This document shows, one piece after another, positions 1-9,457 of a stretch of DNA of 64,000 nucleotides. Position 1 is the stretch's first letter; every line of letters begins with the position of its first letter. The stretch is from the NCBI RefSeq assembly GCF_026262505.1, contig NC_067207.1, positions 1,558,252 to 1,622,251 on the forward strand, given 5' to 3'. The position numbers and the translations under genes are program-made. Under the pieces are notes generated by a model, which was not told where the DNA came from, searched no databases, and saw only the letters and a list, made by a program, of their open reading frames with translations. This DNA comes from Trichomonas vaginalis G3. Its lineage: Eukaryota > Parabasalia > Trichomonadida > Trichomonadidae.

Positions 1-106
1 GAGTAAATCAAAAAACATATATAAATATCTTTTATAAGCATTTATGAGCGGATATCCATTTCAGTGCTTCATAATTGTAAATTTCATTTACTATTATTGA
101 GAAAAA

Positions 107-1435
107 TCAGACATATAAAGAAATAGTATCTTTCTTATCAAATATACTGGCAGCAAGAGCATAGAAGTTTGGATTCTGTTCTACATGATTATCTGGAGCA
201 TGAAGTGCTGCAAAATTGTATATTATGACCAAATTGATACTTACAAGGGAATAATATCTGAAATGAGAAAAATTCTTAAAAGATTCAAGAATTTCAACAA
301 ATATCTCATGTATCCAAAACACGATGAAAAATGGAACATTGATCAGCGAAATTCTAAAAATATTAAAATTCAAAATTTCTTTGTAGTGATAAACAGCATT
401 AATTACAACTAAAAGCAAGAGGACACCATATGTAGCACAAATAGAGTTCAGAACTCTCTTCAACAATGGTGAATTTGCTCCTTCTATTGGCCAAAGAAAA
501 TAATGAGTATTTTCAAGGCGAACGTAAAGAATATCGAACGCTGCAATGAAGAACACTAAAAGTAAAATGGCCAGGCTTATCGTTAAAAAGCCAATTCTTG
601 GTTTTGGATTTATTGTATTGAAATATATCAAAAGAATACAATAAAAAGCAGATATACATATAATTATGGCTTCACTAAACTCTTGGATGAAAGAAAAATC
701 TGGAAATAGGAAACCAAAGAAGATTTCGCATAAATTGTCGATTAAAAGGGCAAAAGAGAACAAACCAGCAAAATTCTGTTCAAATGTACGAATTTTTGTC
801 TTAAAATCAACAGTAAACTTGAATATAACAAAGAGTAAATGAATGGTCGAAAATATTATGTTGAAAAAGAGCTGAAAATGCAGATATTCTGATGAAGAGA
901 ACTCCCATTTCACATTTATTACCGTATTAACATTGGTATATCTCACAATATTAGCACTGTACCTGATCGAATCGTAATTAAAGGCCGTATCTTTAAGATA
1001 ACATCTGTATTTGCTTGTAGACGAATTGTAATTGTAAATCGGAAGATATCCTGAATCAATTTTTCTTATAATTCGACCATCTTTATACTGAATTATTTGA
1101 ATTGGTCCGGTAATGATTGGTTTGTTTGTCTCAGTGATATTATTGATTCTAATATAGAGTCTTAAGTCTGTGTTGTATGATTGAAGGTTGGAAATTTCGG
1201 TAGATAACTGAGAAATTGAATTTCGAGTGAAAGAATCTATTCTTCTTGAGTGAGATTGCTTGAGATTCTTCTTTGGAAAGATCAGGGGAATTGCATATAT
1301 AAACAAAATCAAAATAACTAGCCAAAGAAAATGCTCAAATTTCGAATTTGAGGTTCCAGCTAAATCTCCGATATCAGATGAGAGCATGTTATGATCTCCA
1401 GGTGATTCGTACGCTACTTCATCATCCGAAGTCAT
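107..1435 (-). CDS. polytopic membrane protein, family uncertain
   Basis: A 442-residue ORF starting at a true ATG. A cytoplasmic-looking acidic N-terminus is followed by one hydrophobic segment at about residues 37-54, a hydrophilic loop of about 130 residues with several N-x-S/T sites, and then about seven hydrophobic segments from residue 188 to the C-terminus. One N-terminal membrane segment, a large lumenal/extracellular loop and a seven-helix bundle is the layout of the Wntless/TMEM181 and GPR180-type proteins. That comparison rests on topology only; I recognise no signature motif. A possible trichomonad initiator (TCACA) lies about 20 bases upstream of the ATG. It is the first of the host genes in the window and looks intact. 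Confidence 0.7.
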   Translation of the reverse strand: MTSDDEVAYESPGDHNMLSSDIGDLAGTSNSKFEHFLWLVILILFIYAIPLIFPKKNLKQSHSRRIDSFTRNSISQLSTEISNLQSYNTDLRLYIRINNITETNKPIITGPIQIIQYKDGRIIRKIDSGYLPIYNYNSSTSKYRCYLKDTAFNYDSIRYSANIVRYTNVNTVINVKWEFSSSEYLHFQLFFNIIFSTIHLLFVIFKFTVDFKTKIRTFEQNFAGLFSFALLIDNLCEIFFGFLFPDFSFIQEFSEAIIICISAFYCILLIYFNTINPKPRIGFLTISLAILLLVFFIAAFDILYVRLENTHYFLWPIEGANSPLLKRVLNSICATYGVLLLLVVINAVYHYKEILNFNIFRISLINVPFFIVFWIHEIFVEILESFKNFSHFRYYSLVSINLVIIYNFAALHAPDNHVEQNPNFYALAASIFDKKDTISLYV

Positions 1436-1664
1436 ATGTAAAAATTCTGTGAAAAACCAATAGAAGAATGAATTGAGCGACCATACGTCAATTCAATATC
1501 ATTATCTTATTTATCATAATATGTAGCATTTAACACAACAAACGTTCGCTTGATAGCATTTTTGAAAAATTTTATTTTCGATTTTGAACAGAGGTTTAAA
1601 AGATTAAAAAAAGAATCATATAAAAGAAAAATACATGATAATTTAATATAAATTAAACAAAAAA

Positions 1665-3105
1665 TTACAATGGGTTTTTCATGATATAATCCGAAACGTA
1701 TTCAGCGTCAGCATCATCAAGCATGATACTTCCGCTCTTGAAAAGATCAACTATCTGATCGAACGATGGTCTCTCTGATGGATCAGCAGCCCAGCAAGCC
1801 TTAATTAGGGTTTCAACGCCGACAGGAAGCTGGTAAGTGTGGGCGAAGGTTGTTGATTGCAACATGAGTGATGATCTTCTGGGAATCGAGGCCATCAAAT
1901 GGGATCTGCTTTGAAGCAATCTCATAAGCGATAATAGCAAAAGAATAGACATCAACCTTTTCAGTGATTTCGTATCTTCCATTGAAGAACTCTGGGGCCA
2001 TCCATTGTGCAGTTCCTGCGCGGTTGATGGATTGGTCGTTCTTGTCAGAAGAGCTGGAGATGCCGAAATCGCAAAGTTTGATGCGCTTGTTTTGATCGAT
2101 GAGGACATTAGGGGATTTTAAGTCTCTATGGACGAAACCGCTGGAATGAATACACTTCATGCCACGAGCGATATCGTAGAGAGCTATTGTAAGGTCTGTT
2201 TGAGAGAGCATGTTGTTCTTGTGCAATGCATCGAACAAGTTTCCGTTTGGAATGTACTTTGTAACTATACAGTAAGGATATGAATCTGTGGCTCCAACTA
2301 ATTGGACCAATGTTGGGTGGGAACTGGAGGCAAGAACGGTTATTTCATTCTGGAAGTGCTGAAGCTCTGTGAGGGAGAGTTCATGGCAATTAAATTTCTT
2401 GATGGCAACTTCCTCACCGGTTGGTTTGTAGATACCGGAATAAACAACTGATGAAGCACCTCTTCCGATATCTTCGTTTTCGATCAAGTTGTCATGTTCA
2501 ATGCGGTATTGAGCACAGTTCTGCGGTATGGGTGAGAACATATTCAATATACTGTTATTAGCATTGTTGCAAGACTCAAAAAAGTTGCTGATGCTCTTCA
2601 TACGTCTAAGGGCGTTCATTACAATCATGTTATTATTATTTTGAGTCTTAATGAAAGATTCAAAGGAGGAATAAATTGACTTAAGTTCAAGAGTATGGAG
2701 TCTACTCCATTCTGGTGATGCTGTATCAAAATATTTTGCACCGATGGGATCAAGTTCAGAAGACTGCTCTTGGAGGGAAGATGTCAAGTTGAGCATGATG
2801 CTTGGTAATGTGGAGATCTTGTTTTCAAGTGTATTCTTTGACCAATTCTGGAGCTGGTAATTTTGCAATAATTCAAGATACTTCTTGCAAATATCTGTAA
2901 TAATATTTTTGTACGCATTATATTGGCGCTTGGAGAGAGTTTGGTTGGTTGCTACAGATTGAAAATGATTGGAGAAATTACGGAATTGACCAATAGCATA
3001 AACAAAAAGATTCCTATAAGCAGCCAATGTTTGGGTTATATTTTCAAAACTTTTGCAGACATTAGATATGTGTCTACTTGCGAATAGTAATGTTGGAGAG
3101 CTCAT
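1665..3105 (-). pseudogene. TKL-family protein kinase with a frameshift
   Basis: The kinase is read from the ATG at 3105 (upstream in-frame codons are not ATG). About 210 helical residues of unknown role precede the catalytic domain, as in many T. vaginalis TKL kinases. Visible motifs: Gly-rich loop GRGASS near residue 213, VAIKKF lysine, HRDLKSPNVLI near 324, CDFG near 345, GTAQWMAPEF near 369. The reading frame then runs off in RPHLPASCRR and stops near 1,813, while the conserved end of the kinase C-lobe (LIKACWAADPSERPSFDQI) continues in another frame down to 1,665. A single-base shift close to 1,830 explains this. It is either a recent pseudogene or a sequencing error; everything else in the domain is well conserved, so I think the gene was active until very recently. 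Confidence 0.8.
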
Positions 3106-3138
3106 AATGTTTTGAAATTGAATTGAAAAAATTTTCAA

Positions 3139-4370
3139 AGGATTACTAAATCCAATATACGGAATAAATCATATCGCCAACATGTTCTGATCTTAAGTAT
3201 AAATTAATTATGATTTTATCGAACGTGTTCCCCAGAAAAAGATTTGCCTAAATTTTTTTGAGAATAGCTAGAAAATATAAATACATATAATAAATATAAA
3301 TTTTAAGATTAAAATTGAATAACCATAGAAAGCTATCAAAAGATATATTTGATTCTGCATAATCCATCTCAATATTAGATGCTAATTACGATTTCAAAAA
3401 ATATTCTAATTGACAATAAAATTAGTCATTGACGATGAAAACAATTAAAATAGAAAAGTCAATATTTTTATATAATATAAATCAAGAGAATTTATAATTT
3501 GAGATCACACAATATTTTCAGAGGGATTTTAGCCGTATAAAATCAAAGATTTTCAATGCCGATCATTCATTAATGCGGCATCATCAATACAAATATATTT
3601 ACTATTCAAAGATCCTACGAATTATTATCAACAATCATAATCGCCCATTTCTATAAATTGAGAACGGATTCTCTCTCAAAAGTTCCTTTTCAATTAATTT
3701 TTAAACGGACGTAATTATATTGTTATTTTCAATAATTTCTAATTTTTTTATTTGTTTACATTCATCCTAATATTTTAACTTGAATTTTTTTTTCAAGTCA
3801 ATTTTCGCAATCCCATTAAATCAATTATGCCGAGTTTAATAATCTATATATATCCTTTGTTCATTCTTAATCTCAAAATTTTCCCGTAAATTGTGGTTAA
3901 TCCCATACCAAAAGCTATTGTTTATGAGTTTTTAAGCATTAAAAATCATTGCCAATCATTAGGCTATCTATCCTTCTAGGTTTAACTTTATTGACACAAT
4001 ATTATTTCTTGAAAATTTATAAGTATTGTAATTGTATAGTTACAGCTCATATTTAAGTTAAACTCTTTATAAAAAGTGCTAAACTTCTAATACGATGCAA
4101 ACAATCAATAAATATTTAATACAAAAAATGATGATACGCGATGAGTAAAGTTTGATTCCCAATAAGAAAGGATATCACTGTATAGTCTATTATCATTCAA
4201 TATGCTGCTTATTAATTTCAAGTTAGTAACTCAATTCTAATTATTCAAATATTTGAACTAATAGTTCTGAATTCTCAATGGGCCTCACTCATATCATAAA
4301 AGAGTTTGTTGTTCTTGAGATTCCTTCAAGCAACGGAGATCATTACTGAAATAAGGTTATAAAAATACTG
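3139..4370. other. AT-rich intergenic region
   Basis: About 1.2 kb between divergent host genes, very AT-rich, with homopolymer runs of A and T. No ORF, repeat, RNA gene or strong hairpin was recognised. It should hold the upstream regions of the kinase (leftward) and of the gene at 4,377 (rightward). Confidence 0.6.
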
Positions 4371-4375
4371 TCATT
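4371..4375 (+). promoter_or_regulatory. candidate initiator (Inr) element
   Basis: TCATT fits the trichomonad Inr consensus TCA+1Y(T/A). The putative start site A is four bases from the ATG at 4,377, and very short 5' leaders are usual in Trichomonas. Motif is short, so chance occurrence is possible. Confidence 0.4.
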
Positions 4376-4376
4376 G

Positions 4377-5315
4377 ATGAGTACTGAAAAAACGTTTGAA
4401 ATTTTCTACCCTATGAAGGCTTCTCCTGTGAAGCGGAAAACAAGCCATTTTACACATACACTTAACCCTCCACTCCGCACAGGCTTCGTTGACTATCAAA
4501 ATCCAAAGAAATATGCATCTTCACCCGAACCAAGAATTAGAAGCGAAACTAAAGATTTTTCTTACAGTTCTGAAAATAAAATCAAGAAACCACGAAAATT
4601 GTATCGTCAAAACATTCAATCGCCTCCAGAAGAAAATCCAAATTTATTTAAACCATCCAAAACTCCAAATTTCTTTATAAAAACACGTGACCCTCCCGAA
4701 TTTCAAGATTTTACAGATGTGTGGGGTGAGTATTTAGAACTTAGACACCTTAAACGTATTGAAAATACAATTTATTGGAAAGTTTATTTCAAAAAATGGA
4801 AATCTCGATACTCTCAACAATTTGTTCAACGAATTAAACAGACTTCTACATATTCCAATAACTCAAGCAGAAAAGACAAAGATGAAATCAATGTTAATCC
4901 TTATAGAGAGATTGACACAATAGATCTTATTGAACGCGCAAGAAGAACGATTGATGAGATGACTTCTTCATCATCTTGGGTTCAAAATGCAGCAACATCT
5001 GTTTCAATTATTCAATCACGTAAATCCTCATATCAAAATAATTATTCTTACAGAAATGAATCAATTCATATCGGACAATCATCTCTTTATCCTGATCAAC
5101 CGAAATCTCCTCCAGTTTCATATCCAAATGAACATTATATTATTCCTGTCGACAAACCAAGTCGCAATCCAAATAGATCACTTGCAGACTCTTTCTCAAC
5201 TCTAGAAGATGAGTCAGATGATCCAAATAAGGGCCATTATAGGTTTAATTCGAGCGAAGAACCAAAATTTAGCGAAATCAGTGATGATCTTAGCAATGAT
5301 TCATATTCAAATTAA
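4377..5315 (+). CDS. hypothetical low-complexity protein
   Basis: An ORF of 312 residues from the ATG at 4,377, the second start-like codon, placed just after a candidate Inr. The product is rich in Ser, Pro, Asn and Lys with no signal peptide or membrane segment. A short more ordered stretch (about residues 110-165, rich in Trp, Tyr and Arg: VYFKKWKSRYSQQF) could be helical; the rest looks disordered, with Ser-rich patches that could be phosphorylated. The C-terminus is acidic. I do not recognise a family. The next gene starts 63 bases downstream on the same strand. Confidence 0.6.
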   Translation: MSTEKTFEIFYPMKASPVKRKTSHFTHTLNPPLRTGFVDYQNPKKYASSPEPRIRSETKDFSYSSENKIKKPRKLYRQNIQSPPEENPNLFKPSKTPNFFIKTRDPPEFQDFTDVWGEYLELRHLKRIENTIYWKVYFKKWKSRYSQQFVQRIKQTSTYSNNSSRKDKDEINVNPYREIDTIDLIERARRTIDEMTSSSSWVQNAATSVSIIQSRKSSYQNNYSYRNESIHIGQSSLYPDQPKSPPVSYPNEHYIIPVDKPSRNPNRSLADSFSTLEDESDDPNKGHYRFNSSEEPKFSEISDDLSNDSYSN

Positions 5316-5378
5316 GCGGGACTCCCATGATCTCATGTTATTTTATTGTTGTTTTTGAAATTAAAAAGTGACATTTCC

Positions 5379-6623
5379 ATGATTTTCTTTTGTTTTTTTA
5401 TTCAGCATTCGCTTGAAGATTCAAATGCTGACCTACATCCACCATTTCTCGTTGATTTCCGCGAAAAACTCCCTTCGTGGAGGTATTTCGGCGACATTTC
5501 GATAAATGAAAATTCAATTACAATTCTTCCGCCAATGAAGAATATATCAGAGCTCTTAATTTCAGAAATAAAAGTCCCTAATATGGATTTAAACGTCAGT
5601 TACGTATTCAATATAACAAATCCTCAACATAAATCCGGATTTGCAATTCTTTTCATTGATCCTGATACGTACAATGACGAAGTTAACGGTGGACCATCAA
5701 TTTACGAGGGACTTGCTCTCTTTGGAACAATTTTCAACAGAAATGGTAATACAACACTTGACCTTGTTCTTCTTCAGAACCAGATTGACCATGAAATTAC
5801 ATACAAATCTCTGAAAAACATGTCAGATTATTCCTTAGACGCGAATCAAAACATTTCAATCCGAATTAATCTTACATTCATCAACAATTCGGTCACATTA
5901 TATGTTTCCAACGATTCTACAGTCGAACACCTTGAAGAAATTGGTGATCTAAGCATCACAGTCAATTTAACAGGCACAGTCATGTTAATTACGACAGCCA
6001 ATCGAAAATACGATACTCAAATCGATTTACTTAACGTTGATTTCGAGATTGGCGATCCATTCTACGCTTTATACATGCGAAAAAGATATGATCAAATATT
6101 ACAAGATGGAATTCTCGACGACATCAACGCAACGTTCCGTTCCAAGAAGCTAAACAAGACTGTCACAGAATTACATACTAAATTCCAAGACAATTCCACA
6201 GAAAAGTCAATTTTTGACATTTTTGACATTTTTGAAGAACTTTCGAGTGCATCAGAGGATATGGCCAAGTACAGAGACGTCGCCAAGCTATTTTCAGGCC
6301 GTGTAGCTCCATCTGTTGCCAAAGTTCATAAAAGAACATCAAAAATTTACGATCGAATGAATAATTTAACAAAAATCATGACTTATGCGTTGAATTACAC
6401 GCAGAACATCATGCAGTCATTCAACAACACGATGATGCAGAACAAAATCAAGTTTAACAAATCTATCAATGTTTTAGAGAAAGAACTTGAAATTGATACA
6501 GAAGAAATTCCAAAAAGTCAATTCAAAATGCAAAATTATTTCATGTTTGCTGCTGTTTTCGAACTTATCTGTCTCTTCCTTTTCTTCTTGATTTCTTTAT
6601 GTAGAATGCCAAAACACACTTGA
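5379..6623 (+). CDS. type I membrane protein with L-type lectin-like domain
   Basis: Start placed at the ATG at 5,379, giving a short hydrophobic leader (MIFFCFFIQHS), which is a plausible signal peptide. Residues about 20-230 alternate beta strands with many N-glycosylation sites and carry the SGFAILFIDPDTY and YEGLALFGTIF segments reminiscent of the L-type lectin fold of ERGIC-53/VIP36 cargo receptors. A helical stretch follows (about 250-370), then one membrane helix near the end (MFAAVFELICLFLFFLISL) and a short basic tail CRMPKHT. The domain order, lectin-like, coiled stalk, single membrane helix, short tail, is that of ER-Golgi cargo receptors. The lectin assignment is by eye and should be treated as likely rather than proven. 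Confidence 0.6.
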   Translation: MIFFCFFIQHSLEDSNADLHPPFLVDFREKLPSWRYFGDISINENSITILPPMKNISELLISEIKVPNMDLNVSYVFNITNPQHKSGFAILFIDPDTYNDEVNGGPSIYEGLALFGTIFNRNGNTTLDLVLLQNQIDHEITYKSLKNMSDYSLDANQNISIRINLTFINNSVTLYVSNDSTVEHLEEIGDLSITVNLTGTVMLITTANRKYDTQIDLLNVDFEIGDPFYALYMRKRYDQILQDGILDDINATFRSKKLNKTVTELHTKFQDNSTEKSIFDIFDIFEELSSASEDMAKYRDVAKLFSGRVAPSVAKVHKRTSKIYDRMNNLTKIMTYALNYTQNIMQSFNNTMMQNKIKFNKSINVLEKELEIDTEEIPKSQFKMQNYFMFAAVFELICLFLFFLISLCRMPKHT

Positions 6624-7029
6624 TTTCTTTCTTATTTTGTAACTTTAACACTCTATACTAAATATTATGCGCTTTCAAACTTTTTTAAATAACATTTTTT
6701 TTGTTTATTGATGTGGAATAAAATTGCTTCATATATTCAAATCAAATAGTCTTGCCTAAAATTCTTATCTCAAGTTAACTGACATTTCCAATTTCAGAGT
6801 GTAAGTTAATTGTTTCTATCCCATTTTTGGGGTAAAAAAAACTTCATAATAATTTTGGCCTCATTATTTGTTGTTCAGAGAAGTATTATGAATTCTTGGT
6901 GTTACATGTGAATGAATACATCACAACTCACTAGTTGGATAGTAAAATTATCATTCAGAGCCAATTTTTCGATGATATTTATAAGATTAAGTATCTATTA
7001 AGGCGCGATATAGTTGGTTTCCATAAATT
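6624..7029. other. intergenic region
   Basis: About 400 AT-rich bases between the lectin-like gene and the broken beta-helix gene. A small open frame at 6,935-7,141 has no features and overlaps the end of the neighbouring pseudogene. I see nothing else in it. Confidence 0.5.
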
Positions 7030-8043
7030 CTATCTTGACGAAAATAATGCTGGAGATGCGTTTTTTGCGAGTTTTGAAAGATATGATAATTTAACTGAGA
7101 TTTCTTTTTGTTCTATTATACATTTTTCAATAAAAATATGAGAAATAGTATTAAAATCGAAGTCTTGCTTTAAGTTAACAAATGTAACAATTCCTGGTCC
7201 TGTTTTAGACTGTGATTCAATATATGAATCTGAAATAGTCAAAGTATAATCTTCAAATAATGGATAAAACATGTACTTTGCAATGTTACATAAAAATATG
7301 GAATGATCAATATTAGTATTGTAACTAGAATAGAATAGATATTGGCTCTTGCCTGTTCCACATTTGTTTCCAATAATATTGCAATAAGAAATCGTTTGCT
7401 TATTTGGATCTTTATCACCATAAAAATAAAGAGAATTACTTCCGGTTTGGTTGTTTTCTCCGAATGTTGTGAAATTACATGTACTCGAAGTCCCTGAAAG
7501 GAGATTATATATCGATGATTGGAACTCGCATTTGTTGTTTGTAATGTTGGTATTGGAAATACGTAGGTCACCCCATACAACTTCAAAAGTTATACTACCT
7601 TTTGATTCACCTTCCCCACAATTAGAAACAGAAACATCAAACACATAGTTTTTATAAGAGGGGAAAAATTCAACCCAATGGAGAAACGCCATTATACTGT
7701 CTTCTGCTTTTGATTTATAATAGCGAGTTTGTTGTTGTACAATTTGTCCATTATAACATTCATAATAAATAGATCCACCTTGATAAGTGGAACTACAGTT
7801 GTTAAATATAGAATCTTCAAGTAATGTGCAGATATAATTATTTTTTTTAATGTAAATTGCGCCTTTTCCTTCGCAGGATTCAAATAAGCAATTATAAACA
7901 TAATAACCATTAGGGCCATTTGTGTCATAGATTGCTGTCCCATTTTGTGTCTTATCAACTTTACTTTTATTTCCAAAATATTCAGACCAGTCGCATTTTC
8001 TTGAATTTCCCTGCGTTAAGCTTCGGAAGAATATAGTTCGATA
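7030..8043 (-). pseudogene. fragment of a right-handed beta-helix surface-protein family gene
   Basis: One frame stays open from about 8,043 down to 7,030 on the minus strand with no start codon at its 5' end. It reads into FFRSLTQGNSRKCDWSEYF and NGPNGYYVYNCLFESCEGKG, motifs I associate with a large T. vaginalis family of secreted beta-helix (Pmp-like) proteins. The piece then shows the usual short hydrophobic/Asn/Cys repeats (ISNTNITNNKCEFQSSIYN and similar). The signal peptide, the end of the helix and any membrane anchor are missing, so this is a fragment truncated at both ends rather than a working gene. It is a host gene remnant. An overlapping open frame at 7,692-7,976 is a shadow of it. 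Confidence 0.7.
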
Positions 8044-8290
8044 TTATATCCAAATTATTCACTTTAAGCCGTTGATTTTTTGCTATTGACTTTATCCGAG
8101 TGTTTCATAAAAAAAAGTTACTATCAATTATTTCAGAGAGTCTCATCAAATTCAAATCCTTTCAAAAAAAGATAAAATACTAAGATTTCAAATATGAATA
8201 CAAAATAACATTTTTATTTTACTTTATTTTGATTTTTTAAAAACAACAAATAAATCATGATGATTTTTTTTTCTCAAATTTGTTTGCAAG

Positions 8291-9328
8291 TCATTGGAAT
8301 GGAGCAGCAAACAATGGTAAGTTAGGTTTAACATTTGCTTCTGAATTCTGGAATTTGTAGTCTTTGTCACAGACAATTCCTTGAATGTGTTGAATTGGAG
8401 CATCTGAATTTACTTCTGGAACTGTAAATGCAGGGCATTTAGGAGCGAATTTCAAGTCAGCGGACTTTGTATATGGATGGTTAATGACATCGAAAATTGA
8501 GTATCTTCGTGATGGATGAACGACAAGCATGTGTAAAATTAGATCCCACAAGACGTCATCTGCGCCTTCTGGTTTGTTCAGAACTGATGATTCAATTGAA
8601 CGAACGATCTCGAAAACGTTATTTCCTGTAAATGGAAGCTTATTAAATGCGAGCTGGTAAAGAGTAACACCAAGGGACCAGACATCTTCCTTGCAAGGGT
8701 CGATCTCTTCTTCCTCGTCATATTCGCAGTCGTCGTCGACAACTTCTGGTGATTGGTATGCAGGAGTACCAACTACAGTAGCTGCACTCTGAAATGACCT
8801 ACCAATGCCGAAGTCTGAAATTAATATTGTTCCATCAGACTTAAGCAAGATATTCGCTGGTTTTAAGTCTTGGTGTACAATATTATGCTGGTGAAGGAAC
8901 ATAACACCTTCTGCAATCTGTCTGAACAAAGCACAAATTTCTTGTGGCTTAAGTTTGACTTTTGACTTTATTAATTGATCAAGGTTCCCACAATTTGCGT
9001 AATCTACTATAAGGTATACAACATCTCTTTCTGGGACGTGTATTACTTCATGCAATTGAACCACGTATTTATTTTTAATTTGTCTCATGATTTCGATCTC
9101 TCTTTCTAGTTGATGTATTCCCATCGATGATCTTACAAATGTTTTAAGATTTATACGTTTAATTGCATAGTATTTGTTCGTATTTACATCAAGTCCAAGG
9201 AAAACTTTGGAAAAAGAACCTTCTCCAACCAAGCATAGTTCCTTATACTGGTTGATTTGCTTGATTGTTCCATTCCCGTTTTCGTACGTTACATCAACGA
9301 CCTGTTGGACGGAGATGGAGCGTCTCAT
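8291..9328 (-). CDS. serine/threonine protein kinase, CaMKK/LKB1-like group
   Basis: 345 residues from a good ATG. A complete kinase domain occupies about residues 25-290: GEGSFSKVFLG loop, YAIKRI lysine, VHQDLKPANILL catalytic loop, ISDFGIGRSF, PAYQSPEVV, and CKEDVWSLGVTLYQ. The APE helix is followed by an acidic insert (DDDCEYDEEEE). The EDVWSLGVTLYQ segment and the short size resemble the CaMKK/LKB1-activating branch of the CAMK group. The catalytic loop reads HQD instead of HRD, so it is a non-RD kinase, which is usually not controlled by activation-loop phosphorylation in the common way. The catalytic Asp, Lys and DFG Asp are all present, so activity is expected. The gene stands alone between its neighbours. 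Confidence 0.85.
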   Translation of the reverse strand: MRRSISVQQVVDVTYENGNGTIKQINQYKELCLVGEGSFSKVFLGLDVNTNKYYAIKRINLKTFVRSSMGIHQLEREIEIMRQIKNKYVVQLHEVIHVPERDVVYLIVDYANCGNLDQLIKSKVKLKPQEICALFRQIAEGVMFLHQHNIVHQDLKPANILLKSDGTILISDFGIGRSFQSAATVVGTPAYQSPEVVDDDCEYDEEEEIDPCKEDVWSLGVTLYQLAFNKLPFTGNNVFEIVRSIESSVLNKPEGADDVLWDLILHMLVVHPSRRYSIFDVINHPYTKSADLKFAPKCPAFTVPEVNSDAPIQHIQGIVCDKDYKFQNSEANVKPNLPLFAAPFQ

Positions 9329-9457
9329 GAGAGTAAAATTTTAGCGTAAAATCAGAGAATTGTAAGCAATTAAAACTAAAAATACAATTAAGTTTTTTAA
9401 AAGAATAAATAACAAAACATAAAAAAATATACATATAAATATATTATAATTAATTTT

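Noticed and set aside
7692-7976. 94-residue minus-strand frame
   Set aside because: Out-of-frame shadow; the beta-helix family motifs read in another frame over the same bases.
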